Positions 36,484-50,300 of a stretch of 64,000 bases of DNA are shown one piece after another. The stretch lies in contig CM072806.1 in the NCBI GenBank assembly GCA_037013495.1, positions 7,990,001-8,054,000 of the forward strand, in the 5' to 3' direction. The stretch is from Hippophae tibetana (Eukaryota > Streptophyta > Magnoliopsida > Rosales > Elaeagnaceae). The notes under the pieces were generated by a model. The model did no database searches, was not told where the DNA came from, and saw nothing but the letters and a program-made list of their open reading frames with translations. The position numbers were made by a program, and so were the translations under genes. Position 1 is the stretch's first letter; each line of letters starts with the position of its first letter.

Positions 36484-38974
36484 AATTTTATGTCAATGAA
36501 GAATGTAAAACGATTTATATTATTTTCTCTAATGTCTATTTTTAAAATAGATTTATTATAACTAATAAAAATTTTAAATTAATTTTTGTTCTTAAATTCA
36601 AAATAACTTACTTATTTTAAGAGTTTTTTTCTACTTAAATATTGATGTATAATTATAATTTAAATGTTAATATATAATTTTTTAATAAATTATTGATTTA
36701 ATTATAAATATTTTTTATTAATTTAACATTTATATTAATTAAGAATAATTTAAATTCGTTAGTAAATCACAAATAGGAACTATCAAACCAGTATAAATAG
36801 GTTGTTTAATATTCTTTAATCAATATTTTATAAATTAGTTTAAATTTTAGATTTAACAAATTGAAATATGTTGATTAAATTAAGATTTTAAGCAAAAAAT
36901 GACAAAAATCAAATCGTGTTTATCCTTACTTAAATCTATTAGTGGAAGATATGGAATTTTAAAAATACAACTTGGTCTATACTCAATAATCATACCTAGT
37001 GGTGTTAAATGAATATTTGAGTCAAACTCAACTCATTATTGATTCAATGAATTAATGAGTATAAAATTTCAAAACTCGTTTAATATTAATTCAATGAGTC
37101 AATGAGTATAAAATATCAATTTCACCTAGTTCATCACTTCATAGCTAGCTTAATTATACATGAGCATCTAAGAGGCTCATTTAACAAAACATATTTTGTT
37201 AATAATAAGATTTTTATAATTAGAATAATATCATTATGAAAAGTTATAATTAAAAGTTTTTTTTACAAAAATATAATCAAAATATAATATTTATATTATA
37301 AACAAAATTATAAATATATTTTTATTTTTTAAAAAAGTAAATGTTTTAACTCATGAGCTATAGGGTGATATTTAAAAAAAATGCATAACCTATCAAACCC
37401 AAGCGTAAATCGAACCTATTTTTCATTTTATAAGTTGTTCAATCCTTTGCCAGAAAAAAAGTTTAGTTGGTCCTAAATTTTAGAAAATTTACTTAATTGG
37501 GTGAGTTAAAGGTAACAATGAAAATGTTGATTTTATCGGTGGTACAATATTTTTTTTACACATTCATATATCAAAACGATATGTTATATTTTTTTATCAA
37601 ATTGTCACAAAAATATCGATAATGTCGCTTAAATATCTTTTTTTAGCAAAAATATTCTAGATATTGTCGCTAAAATGTCTTTTAAATATTACTAAAATAT
37701 CAAAAAAATATCAAAAATATTAATTCTTTACTTATTTTTATTTTCTTCTTATTCTTTCTAAGTAATCATTTTAATTTAATTTTTCTAACTTTTGTGGTAG
37801 ATAATATATTATCTTTTTCTTATTTGTAGCATGTTTTCTATACATATGAATATTTTAAAAATAAATAATCAATAAATGTTATTTATATACTATCAAGATT
37901 TATCTATTTATAATATTTACAATTAAATAGTATATTTAATTATTTTATACATTTTAACTACAATATTTAGCAAAAAAGTATATGTATTTTATTTTATAAT
38001 ATTTTAATTAATTGATCAATTTATTAATTAATATTAATATTTTAAGTATTTAAAAATACATGTATTAAATAAAAAATTAATTTAAAATAAAACTAAGTGA
38101 TTGTCTTGATATTTTATAAAGTTTTATTTAATAAATTTTATATTTTTGATAAAATTTTCATAATTTTCGAAAAAAATTTAAATTTTTATCAACAACGATA
38201 ATATAATTGATATTTTCTTTAAAATTAAATCTCGAGATCTTAACCAATACCAATATTTTAAACCTTAGTTAAAGCTTTGTATATTACAAATATGATAAAA
38301 ATCAAAATCAACATCCTTTTTTTATACATACATTTTAATTTTATTATATTTATAATATTTTTACATATTAATCAATATATTAAATATTTTATATTTCTCA
38401 TTTGTATTAATTTATAATTTCTAAACCTAATTATGTACATGTAAAAAAAATATTTTCCTTATTATTTTTGGGAAAGAGAGATAAGAATCTCTTAGGCTTT
38501 AAGCAAAATTTTCTCTAAACCTAATATAGTTTTGGTGTACATTTTGATATCTTTCTTAGATAATTTTTTTTAACAAGGTTAAAATATTTTCAAATAGATA
38601 CAAGTTTAGGTTATACTTTATGAACTAATTTTCTATGAAAATTACATGTCAAATATCGTCAAGCCAACTTTTCTCAAGCCATCTTATAAGTTTGCTTAAA
38701 TGTCAAATTTTTTAAGGTTAATAGATCTACCAAGGTTTTGGTTTTTTTAGAGAAATAAAGATAAAATCTTCTTCTAAAATAAGTTAATAATTGATTAAAT
38801 TGACTACCCCACCTTTCATAAGTTAATTGCATTGAATTAGTTAGATTAAAAAATATATAAATTGAATTGAGTAAAAAGTATAAAAATAGTATATTTAATA
38901 ATTAAAATGTACAGTTTTAATTTATATATATAATGAAAAAAATAAAAATCTAATTAATTTTCGATTTATTATTT

Positions 38975-39072
38975 AGAATTTAGTGTTTGAAGTTTAAGAT
39001 GTAAGGTTTAAGATTTAGGGTTTACAATTTAGTATTTAAGGTTTAAAATTTAGCATTTAAGATTAAAAATTT
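38975..39072. repeat. degenerate telomere-like TTTAGGG/TTTAAG repeats
   Basis: Successive units such as GTTTAAGATTTAGGG, TTTACAATTTAGTATTTAAGG and TTTAGCATTTAAG repeat with a period near 14. They resemble decayed plant telomere repeats (TTTAGGG). One exact TTTAGGG unit is visible. Confidence 0.5.
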
Positions 39073-41821
39073 AGGATTTAGTAAACAATAAAGATATATT
39101 ATTATAATCTATATTTTTTTTTCATTTAAAATATATATTATAATTAATGAAATCTTATTTTTATTTATTTTACTCTTAATTATAAATTATACTATATCAA
39201 CATTTACTAGCATGAGCAATCAGATTGAAGCCCTTTTCAGCGTTAACGGGCTAAAGCCCAACAACCAAGCCTTCCCATGAGAAAAAAAGGGGCCTAAACT
39301 CAACTGAAAGTGGTTCCTCATTTATAGTTCACTATTCCGACCTTGTAATATTGTACGTAGGGGTGGCAGTTTATTATATCACACATTAGTCCCATGGTAG
39401 TAACGTGTATAAAAAAGTTTTCGTCTCTATCATATAATTTTTATTTTAAAGAATTTCAATGAATTCATTTATCTTGACTTCTTATTCTCTAAAATCAAGT
39501 ATTATTTATTTCATTAGGGGTCTTTATATTACCTAATATAATAAACAAAAAGCCTGATTTAGCCAAATACAATAACCGGCCAACACAAAAATTTCAATAA
39601 CATGACACGACTCAACACGTAAATGAATAGTTTACATTATTTATTACCCTTAATTATATGGACTTAGATCACTGATAAAGCCTAAAGAGCCCTAAATATT
39701 GTCGAAAGAAGCATATCCAAGACAAATGGATAATGGTGGTGGGTGTTTATATAATTAATTACATTTTATGATAAAAATTAACATGTATTCTTGAATTTTT
39801 GACTTGAGGTTCAGTACTTCTATTACCGGGGCGGATCTACTTATATTTAAAAAGAGTCACATATTTGATTTTAATTTTAAATAAATAAAATTTGAATTAT
39901 AATATTTATAAAATTATAAACAAATTAAGTATGAAATAGAATTATATTATACTTGAATTTTAAATTTAAAACTTTTAACATTTAATATATCAATAATTTG
40001 AAGATATTTTTTACTAAAATGATATAAATATAATATTTTTTAATTAATAATAAATAATAAATAAAAATTATTAATTATATTTTTAATCTGCGGCTACTTT
40101 TAATACTAGGTCCACCACCATGCCAGCATTATTAATAGACAAATAAAATTTGGCCCAATTAACAATAATGAAGATAAAGGAGCGGATGCTTTATGCATAA
40201 TCAAAGGAGTAGTTAACCCCTTTTATCCTTTTCTATTGTTGCTCTAATGTAACATTTTCATAATGCTTTTGTCTTACCTCATTTATTTTGAGTTTATATG
40301 ACACACACACTCTCTCTCTCCTCTCCCTGAAAACTGATCTATATCTTTTACTAATGTATTCAATTAATTTCCCTATTATTGAAAATGATCTCATCCAAAA
40401 TCAGAATTGATATTTCAACTTTTGATTAAGTGCTTTAGCCACGTTGACATATGGCTTCAATTAAAGAGCAACAAAAGATGATTGAAACCTCTTATTGATG
40501 TCAAACAACCACTAATCCATATAAATATAAACACTGGTCCATAATTTCTTATTTAATTTTTTTATTTTATGGGAAAGTTATGATATTGATATGTGTGGAT
40601 TGGAATGCTTTCGTGGAAATCATGTTTGAAGATATGTTTTATATATAATTTATGATACGTAAAGGGTTTTGAATTTTAAAATATGTATCTGATTGTATGA
40701 TACATCTTTTTTTTTATAAATATTTTATGTAAATTTTCACATATTAAAATGTAAAAGAGTGCATAGTATATAATTGCATAGGCCTGCATGTCCCCGCTGT
40801 ATAGGTAGGTGTCCTCTTTTCACGTAATGCTTTTGGACAAAAAAAATTATGAATATCTTTAGTGGGTAAAGTTGAAGATGGGCCAAAGAATGATTCTTGG
40901 TGCTCCCTTTACAGCTTTGATTTATTCTTCTTTTTTTAACAAGTTTGATTTACTCTTGTGTGTCTCACCACTTGTAATGTATTGAATTTTCAGCAGAGTT
41001 ACATCTCTACTTGGGACGGTGGACTACCTTACTTATGGTGTTTTTCGAATAGCTAATATTATGTTTATGTAAGTTTAAGTATTGGATAATGGAGACATGA
41101 TTCTGGCAGAAGAGATTTGTGTTTTTGATTTTTTTGCTATATGTTTTGGCTTGCACTGAATTCTTACATTAAAAACAACATGTTGTTTCAATATATTTTG
41201 ATTAAAAAAAAGTCCTAACAAAGGTGATTTAAATTTATCATACAAAATATATATATAAAAAACATATACAACGTAAACAAATAAAAATAATAAATATTTA
41301 AGGAACAAATAATGTGCTCTTCCATAAAGGAGTAAAACATAATTTTTTTTTAATAAATATCATTTACATCATGCAAAATATATATAAAAAAGAAAAAAAA
41401 ATACCCATATAGTACCTAAATTTATGTCTTTATTATATTTTGATTTCTAATTTTTTAATGGTATATTTTAGTCATCATATTTTAAAAGCTTAAGACATCA
41501 TAAATAAAAACATTTTCGAAACTTATATTTTTCGAATATTTTAGTTTACAACCCTAATTAAAATTGAATACTTTGGTCCCTAAAATTTGAATTAAAATGT
41601 ATATTTTTTCTTCTGAAAATATGATCTAAATATACTAGTTAAAAATTTAAGAGCTAAAATATTCTAAAACTATAAGTTTAATGATCTTGGTGTCAACTTA
41701 TCCTATAAAAAAATGGCATAAACAAACAAATAATATATTTTTTAATAAAAGAGTAAACCATATAAAAATTGAAAACTATTATATATGAAAATAAAAAATA
41801 AAAATATGAAAATAGATATTG

Positions 41822-42015
41822 AAGTGTGTGCGAAGAAGTAGGAGCAGTGATGGACTGGACTTGCGACAAACTGGTAAGCGATGGACGTAAAACAACAACG
41901 AACAAGAAACGTTCTGTTGGTTTTTGGTTCTTTAGCGCAGTGGGAGAGAGATTGTGGAGGTTGATATATGTGATTAAGAAGAAAGAGGGATGCATGTCTG
42001 TATTAGGGTTTTAAA
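41822..42015. other. compositional island of unknown nature
   Basis: This stretch of about 190 bases is clearly less AT-rich than its surroundings and is open on both strands: 41826-42014 on plus (62 codons, WTCDKLVSDGRKTTTNKK type) and 41693-41995 on minus (100 codons). The minus strand begins with AAAACCCTAATACAGAC, like a plant leader. I recognise no protein family. It could be a captured gene fragment or a decayed exon. Confidence 0.35.
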
Positions 42016-42150
42016 AACAAAATTTGTCAGTTTTGAACTAGCAAAATTTTCATTTAGTATTAACATTTCATTTTTAAATTTTAATCGTGTTAAACTAACG
42101 AAAAAATAAAAAAAAAGATTTCTTTAGTTTTGAGTGAACCATTAAAACAC

Positions 42151-42575
42151 TCTTTTTGAAAAATGGAATATATTTTCACTATTTTAATTAGTTATTATTT
42201 CTTTATAATTTAAATTAATAAAAGTCAAACTAATCCGACAAAATAATAATATTGAAAGTATAATGTCAAAATAAACTAAAGTAAAAATATTAAAATAAAA
42301 AAAATAAAAACACTAAAAATTTAACGAGATTCAATATAAATTTACCTAGGCCTTCAGATATCATTAACAACTTTTACTATCTTCAAATGAATGAATTCTA
42401 AAATTACAACTAATTAGATAAAATTGAGTTAATAAATTACCTATACAAAAGAGACGAATATTTACAAATTTTTGAATGTTTACAAAATGGTGTAAGATGG
42501 TTTGATTTATACCCTAAAATACAACACTCACTTCGTTACTAACCGATGTATGACTTTTCCAATTTACTCACTAAG
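42151..42575 (-). repeat. 3' LTR of Copia copy 4
   Basis: Aligns along its length with 45057-45492 through landmarks such as AATCCGACAAAATAAT, AAAATAAACTAAAG and ACAAATTTTTGAATGTTTAC, with many substitutions. Confidence 0.75.
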
Positions 42576-43004
42576 GAGTTATACAAAAAATCTTCACCTT
42601 AACGATTTAGTGATTCTTAAATGATTTCTTCAATCAATAGATCAACGACGTCAGTGTCAATTTAGATTTGTAGGATGTTAATCAAGTCTAAATATAGTTT
42701 AAACTTGATTGTCGTTACCACCTTAGTAATCATATCTGCGGGATTCTCTGTAGTACTAATCTTCTAAACTAGTACTCCACCTTCTTAAATAACCTCTCGC
42801 ACGAAATGATAATGAAAGTCAATGTGCTTTGTACATGCATGGTAGACTTGATTCTTTGCTAAATGAATAGCATTATAACTCTCACAAAACACCTTAATAT
42901 GTTTTTGGCAACTCTCAAGTCTTCAAGCAAATCTCATAACCAACTAGCTTCCTTCACAGTCTTTGCAACAACTATATACTCTCCCTCTGTAGTAGACAAA
43001 GTAA

Positions 43005-44098
43005 TTATGGACTGTAAGCTAGTACTCTAACAAGAGTAAACACATAACTAGTAGTTGACCGATACTTATCTAAATCTTCTACATAGTCGGAATTACAATA
43101 TCTGACTGCACATTGACCAACAGTATTATCCTGGTGAAATAATAAACCAACATCTAAAATATTTAGAATATACCATAGAATCCATTTCACAACCAACCAA
43201 TGTCCTTTACCAGGATCATGTGTGTACCTGTTTACAACACCAATCACATGTGAAATGTTAGGTCTTGTACACATCATTGCATACAATAAGCTACCAATCA
43301 CATTTGTATACAGTACATTTGTCATATATTCTCGTTATGCATCATTCTTAGGAGATAATTGAGCGCTAAGCTTCAATTGAGGAATAAGTGGAGTACTTAC
43401 ATGTTTTGTTTGTTTATTCGTACCAAAACATTGTAGTACCTTCTCCAAATATTGACTTTGGGTCAAACTAAACTTCCCCTTCTTCCTACTTCTACTTATC
43501 TCCATACCGAAAATCTTCATGGCTTCTCCCAAATCTTTCATATAGAACTCTTGACTCAGTTTAATTTTCAACATCTCAATTTTTTCTTGGCTCTTTGATG
43601 CAATCAACATATTATCGACGTACAACAGGAGATAGATGAAAGACTCAATTTGTAGCTTGCAAAAATACACACAATGATCATATGTGCTTCTGGTGTACTT
43701 CTGATACAACATAAACTGGTTAATTCATTTTTACCACTACCTTGAAGATTACTTCAATCCATACAATGATTTGCTAAGCTTACAAACCCAATTCTCTAAA
43801 CCCTTCCAGTTGAGACATAGATTTCCTCTTCTAAGTCACGTTGTAGAAACGCGATTTTCACATCAAGTTGAACTAGTTCCAAATCCAACTGTGCTACCAA
43901 GGCCAACAAAATTCTAATGGAGGAATTTTTTACAACTGAAGAAAATATCTCATTAGAATCGATTCCCTTCTTCTGAGCATAGTCTTTAGCTACCAACCTT
44001 GCTTTGTAGCGAATACCATCTTTGTTAGGAAATCTCTCTTTCTTTGCATACACATATTTCCAGCCAATTGTCTTCTTGCCCTTAGGTAATTGTGTCAA
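43005..44098 (-). pseudogene. Copia RT and RNase H remnants (copy 4)
   Basis: The segment 43796-44098 is the RT N-terminal part, 43335-43712 holds the RT palm region (YVDN in place of the usual YVDD, followed by the KDLGEAMKIFGMEISR motif), and 43005-43325 carries the region after RT with the RNase H start. The LGEA..I..MEI.R motif is typical of TNT1-like rather than RE1-like elements. Broken fossil. Confidence 0.82.
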
Positions 44099-45056
44099 CT
44101 TCTATGTTATATTCTTCTGAAGGGACAAAAGTTCTTCGTCCATGGATTACTTCCATCTTTCCACTTCAGGGCTTATGATTACTTCTTAATATATGGAAGG
44201 AACGTAATCATGCACAACTGAAAGTGCACAAGCTACCGTATTCTTAAACTGAAGGTAGGTATTCAAAATCCTTGTATCGAGTAGGCACCTTGACATTTTT
44301 TCATCGTGACCTATCAACTGTAGTTTCTTCTTGTTATTGTGGAGGTTTTTGGGTTAAACCTTTTCATATAATTCATCTTTTGTCATCTGGATTAACAATT
44401 TTGCTTTCAAACTCCCCTGCTTCAGAGTTTGCTATACCTACTCCAAAGTGCCATCAATATTCTTAGTTACCTTTCTCGACAAGGAAGATTAATCCAAAGT
44501 AACATCTTTGTTGAAGATTATCTTTTTCGTTTCATCCATATTTAACAAATATGATACTAATCGATTAAAAGCAATAATATGGTCGTTTATTGTGGTACAT
44601 GAAAGGTATTCAAAATGGAATAACTCCTTCTTCAAATAGAATCGATTATGTCATTTCTTCTTCATGAACTTGTTCTTCAATTCCTTTCACAGCTTACTTG
44701 CGGATGTCTCTTTCATGAACCTGTACTTTTGCTCTCTTAAGAGACATGACCGGATTGTACCACATGTCAATCGGTTGATATTTTTCCACTCAACTTCATC
44801 TGCTCCATCTAGTTTCTCTTATTCAATGGCGATGTCTAGACATTGTTGAAACAAAGTATCTAGAACTTTGCCTTGTCACATGCCAAAATGAACGGTTCCA
44901 TTAAACTTTTCCTAACGTGGATGATTGGCCTTTGTTTGAAAGAATTTTTTCTTTCATCATTTCTTAAAATTACAACAACTAGTAACTATATTCCAATAGC
45001 AAACAAACAGAATACAAACAAATGTCTAAGTAGAAACATTCGGCTCTTATACCAAT

Positions 45057-45492
45057 TGTTGGGAAAATTGGATGTATTTTATATATTTTAAATAGTTACT
45101 ATTCACTTATATTTTAAATAAATAGAACTCAAATTAATCCGACAAAATAATGTTATTAAAAATATAATGTTAAAATAAACTAAAGCAAATATAAAGGAGA
45201 AATATTAAAACATGAAAAATAAAAACACCAGAAATATAACAAGATTCGGTATAAATGTTATTTAGGTCATTGGACGTCATTGAATACTTTCATTGTCTTC
45301 AAATTAACGAACTCTAAAATTACAAATAATTGGACAAAATTAAACTAATAAATTACTCTTACAAAATAGATAAAAATTTAAAAATTTTAGAATGTTTACA
45401 AATGGTAAAAAATGACTTTATTTATAGTTTAAAACACAATACTTATTTCAATTTTTAAATAATACGAAACATTTTCAATTTATTCACTAACA
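45057..45492 (-). repeat. 5' LTR of Copia copy 4
   Basis: Starts TGTTGGGAAAATTGG next to the primer site and ends ATTCACTAACA. Diverged partner of 42151-42575. Confidence 0.78.
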
Positions 45493-47313
45493 ATATATAC
45501 AACCAACTCTCTTTATTATTATTTTTATAAATCGAAGATAACAAAGTGACGGAACAGATTCTTATTGTAGTAGTGAAAATGTCTCCGTTAACAAAAAAAA
45601 TTTAAAAAGGTATGCATATTACATGAAACTAAAAGCTAATGATAATTTTGTAATAATTCAAATATTAATGGAATTTTTTATCGATCTAAAACATTAGGAA
45701 CATAAAAGGATATACTTTAAGATGAGAAGTAATAAATAATTTATCTTAATTTTTAAAAAATAAAATTTTAATATAATATTTATAAAATAATAAATAAATT
45801 ACATATATTAAATGAATGTTAATTATAATATTTTAATACTTAATATTTTCGTACAAATTCAATAATATAGATATATTAAAATAAAGGAGAATTGAACTGG
45901 TGCAATGAACAAATATTCTATTTTGAACTTCATTCTGCCCCATCAAACAAAGGAATGATTCATTCCGAATTAATTTTCCCTTTCCTTTCTTTCAAAGGAA
46001 AAGTTAGAGACTATTTGAATTTCTATGGCACAGTTGTATTCACTGTAATTAATTGTAGTCGTGAATCATCATAGACATGATAAATCAATACACAGCGAAG
46101 GAGTTGTCACTTTGTTAGACTAGATTCCCCAAAGTCCAGGTAATTAAAAGTAATTGCTTATATCTGTGCCTGTCCATTCTAAATCTCCATCGTGAATACC
46201 GAACCCATTTACTTCCTTTTCAATCTTTCTACAACACCAAATAATTTTAAGTCTTAATTATACAAATATTCTTTAAAAAAATTACATTTTTTATTCTGGT
46301 TTCTGTTATTTTTTTTTATAATTTAGTTTTTTTTTTAATATTTACACCTTCATAGCATAAGAATATCAAATTAAAAAATATATAGAATGTGACAAAAAGG
46401 GAATAATTTACCCTAAATTAAAATATCAATAAATTTTTTAAATATTATATTTTTTAAATTAAGAGATTAAATAACACCTACGTATAAATAAAATTAACAA
46501 ATTAACTTTACACCCTAAAACAGAAAATGCTTTAAAATTACTGAATATTTTTTTAAAAAATAAATTTTAGGTAACCAATTGAAATTTTTACATAAATAAA
46601 AGTAACTAACGTTACTTCGTAAAGAGAGTACTGAAACAATTGACTTCACTGTTTATACTAATATACGTTAAAATATATAAGAATTGTGTATCTTTCTATC
46701 CCAAGACCTATTATTTTACATTTTTAATCTGTTTTATTATAGTATATTATATTTAAATCACTTGTTTTTCAACTTTTTAATTTTTCAATGTACATTTAAT
46801 TTTGGGTGAGATAAGAAATACAATTTTTGAACCGATACACTAAAACTTTAACAACGTATAAAAATTTATAAAATCAACGGATGTTTAAATTTTAAACGTT
46901 TAATCCAATAAATAAAAATATTCACATTCATTGTAACCATGCAGACTCTTATCTGTGCAATAGTCATACAGAACTATGAACGATAATAGGCATCACACAA
47001 CAAAGGGTTTCGTGAAAGCAGCAACAGCTAGCAGCCAATACTATAAATATTACATGATGAAAACAATAACTAATAAAATACCCCACCTTATCCTATAATT
47101 AGATTTTAAAAAAACCACTAATATTACTGTACACCAAGAAAACTTTCAAACATTAATCAACACTAAAAGTTAGGCAAAACCCCAAAAAACTCAACTAAAA
47201 AATAAAAATAAAGCTGATGCTAAAGCTAAACCCAGTTTTTGGAAAAGCAAACTAAACACTCCTAGTTATTATGATTATCCCCCCAAACAAATTTAAAGCA
47301 GCAGATTGAATTT
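45493..47313. other. AT-rich intergenic DNA and 3' flank of the BAM-type gene
   Basis: AT-rich, with no recognised gene. The part from about 46950 to 47313 is likely the 3' untranslated region and downstream flank of the minus-strand receptor kinase gene. I could not assign a poly(A) site. Confidence 0.55.
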
Positions 47314-50300
47314 TCAAATACTGAGAAGATCAGGAGGTGGTGATTGAGATGGGTGTTGATTGTCTTTTGTATCTTTGATTGGTATACTAGTAGTAGATGA
47401 TTCAACGGCAGTGGCTAAAGGAGGGGATGACTCTCTGGCTTTTGAGTCCTCTTGCTTAGAGGTGGGTGACCTTGGAAGCTCGGTTAGAATTTGAACAACC
47501 TCTCTCATTGTAGGACGCTCCACTGCCTGTTCTTCAACACACAACATGGCAACATAAAATACATGCATTACTTCGTGGAGAGGAACTGATGGAAGTCTCG
47601 AGTCTAGGATTTTGAGGACACCTTCCTTGTTTGAGTCAGTCATTTTTCTGACCCACTGAACTATATCTACTCCATCACCAAACTCACCAACTGGTTTTCT
47701 ACCACTAACAAGTTCTAAGAGAACTACACCAAAGCTGTAAACATCACTCTTCTCATCAACCTTCAATGTGTAGGCATACTCTGCATCCAAAGTCACAATA
47801 TGGAAGATTTCAGTCAAAACATTAAAACAAATAACAAAAAGTTGTAGTTATGAAATTGGTAAAGGTTAGATAATGTAAAGAGGTACAAATCTTCAAAATT
47901 AAGTTACGCCACAGCAGTCAACAAATCTAAGATTCATGTACTTTCAAAGTAGCCTTCCAACCACTTCACAAGTTCACTATCATACCAAAACTTTGGAAAA
48001 GACTAATTGAAAATTTGAAATTAAAACTCATGGTTTTTAAAAACACCAAAGTCAAATTGCACCAAATGACAAAAGAAAATTCAGAAGCCATTAAAGCTAT
48101 CATCCTACTCTAAATGATCAAGGACAAGTCAAAGTTCAATTTTGGAAATTGAATTTCTCACTTAATTAAGAACTGGAAAGGTATAAGAGAAGTGTCTCTC
48201 TTAAAGAGAAATGTTATGAATATGGATATTTATTCATTTCAAATTAGTGTAAATTCAAAAAAAAAATATAAAAATAAATAAACGTGTCCATATATATTTA
48301 AAAATGTATATACCCTAAAAGAGTTTTACATCTCTAGTACATCTATTCAGAAATTCTTAGGCACAAATTAAGGAACCATTTATACCTGGAGCAATATAGC
48401 CGTAGGAACCAGCAATAGCAGACATGCACTCCGATGTTCCCGAATCTTGCAAGAACTTGGCAAGGCCAAAATCAGCAACATGAGCTTCAAAACTAGAATC
48501 TAGAAGGATGTTGTTTGATTTAACATCTCTGTGTACTATAAGGGGAGAACAATCATGATGAAGGTAACAAAGCCCCTTTGCAGCCTCCACAGCAATTTTG
48601 TACCTTGTATCCCAATGCAAGTGACAGCCTTTCTTACCATGAAGTACCTCACCTAAGCTACCATTAGGCATGTACTCATAAACTAAAAGATTAGTTTCAT
48701 GATTTGAACAGAACCCTAATAATCTAACAATATGACGGTGTCTAATCCTTCCCAAAGTTTGAATCTCAGCATTGAAACCATGGTCATGAGAAGAACCTCT
48801 GCTCATAATTGGAAGTCTTTTAACTGCTACTAGTTCAGCATTTGGCATAATCCCTTTGTAAACAATCCCAGCACCTCCTTTCCCTATGATATTGCACTCC
48901 TTTAAGCAATCTAAAACATCATCGACAGTGAAGTCTAAGCGTTGGAACGCAGTCAATTTCCATGCACGAGAATCACTTGCTTTCTTCAAAGACCGAGCTT
49001 TGATTATTGCTACAACTGCGAATACCATAGAACATAAAAGTAGTCCAATGACTAAGAGGAGCTTCAAAGAAGCAGAGAACGTGCTTTTAACACGTCCTTG
49101 GTGATTTCCATTTACAATCCCTTCTTTGCAAGGACCCAAATACGGACCACAAAGATCAGGATTGCCCAAGAAAGAAGTGTAGTTGAAGTAACTAAACTGA
49201 CCAGTGCCTGGTACCAAACCAGAGAGATTGTTGTATGAAAAATCAACAGAGGTTAAACTTTGCATGGAGGCTATGGATGGTGGAATAGGACCCACAAGAT
49301 GATTCCTCGAAAGGTTGAGGTAATTCAATATCCTCATACCAGTAATCTCATACGGGACCTCCCCAGAAAGCTCGTTTCGACTAAGATCCACAAAAGTCAA
49401 TACCTTGCATTGGCTAATTTGTGGAGCTATAGCCCCCGAGAACTTGTTGTGCCTTAAGTCCATTTTTGAGAGTTGCTGTAATTTGCCAATCTCTGGTGGA
49501 ACTCGGCCTGAGAATTTATTACCATCAAGGAGAAGTTTTTGAACGCCAGAGAAGTTACCGATTGTTGGCGGCAAAGACCCCGAAAGCTGGTTGTTTGAGA
49601 GACTAATCTGACCAAGATTAACAGCAATAGTATCGCTCAATGGAAAAGCTCCAGTAAGATAATTGTCCTGCAACTCCACTTGAGTGAGCATCGGCAACCC
49701 AAATAGGCCCTTGGGAATCGAACCGTTGAGGAAGTTCTCGCCCATTCGAATTCGACTCAGTGATCGACACTTACCAAGTGACTCAGGAATTGGACCAAAC
49801 AAGAAATTTCCCAAAGTAATAAGAGTCTGAAGCATGTTACCAGAACACATATAAGGAGGAAGAGTGCCTGTCAGCTTATTGGATGAAAGATCGAGAAGCT
49901 GAAGCTTCCCATTCTTTCCTAATCCCTGAGGTATGCTCCCTGTAAAGTTGTTCTCCCACAACTGCAAAACTTCTAAATCTGGCAAGTCTCCTATAAACAC
50001 GGGAATCGCTCCATGAAGTTTGTTTCTGAAAAGGTTTAAGAGGGTCAAGTTTTTGAGGTTCGCATAAGATTCTGGAATCTCACCAGTGAGAATATTATTT
50101 GACAAATCCATAGATTTCAAGCTCTTTAAATTGCCAAGCTCAGGCGTCAAATACCCAGAAAGCGAATTAACTTGAAGAAACAGAGTGTCAAGCTTTTGAA
50201 GCTTTCCAAGTTCAGGTGGAATCTCCCCAGATAACTGACAATTTGCACCATCAAATCTCACCAACTCAGACAAGTTTCCAATCTCAGCAGGTATTCCTCC

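Larger units (their letters stand above)
36484..42150. other. AT-rich intergenic DNA, no gene recognised
   Basis: About 5.7 kb, very AT-rich. A segment starting TAGTGGTGTTAAATGAATAT near 37001, with repeated CAATGAGT... units, resembles one end of a hAT MITE but no partner end was found. A degenerate TTTAGGG-like tract (38975-39072), a short CT-rich microsatellite (40302-40327) and a compositional island (41822-42015) are noted separately. Open frames are otherwise short and low in complexity. Confidence 0.55.
42151..45492 (-). mobile_element. Old Copia LTR retrotransposon, copy 4 (TNT1-like, broken)
   Basis: A 3.3 kb minus-strand Copia remnant between diverged LTRs of about 430 bp (42151-42575 and 45057-45492). 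A primer site variant TGGTATAAGAGC lies at about 45043-45055. RT and RNase H sequence at 43005-44098 resembles TNT1-type elements (TIGWKYVYAKKE, then YKARLVAKDYAQ, LLLYVDNMLIAS and YCNSDYVEDLDKYRST). Gag sequence lies at about 44480-44880 on the minus strand. The LTRs differ at many sites, much more than in the other elements here, so this is the oldest of the Copia copies. It has several breaks and is shortened. No target duplication was apparent. Confidence 0.82.

Noticed and set aside
37001-37160. TAGTGGTGTTAAATG... resembling one end of a hAT MITE
   Set aside because: No matching inverted end or 8-bp duplication could be found.
48886-49457. Plus-strand open frames inside the receptor kinase region
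   Set aside because: They are antisense shadows of the LRR and kinase coding sequence, with no independent support.
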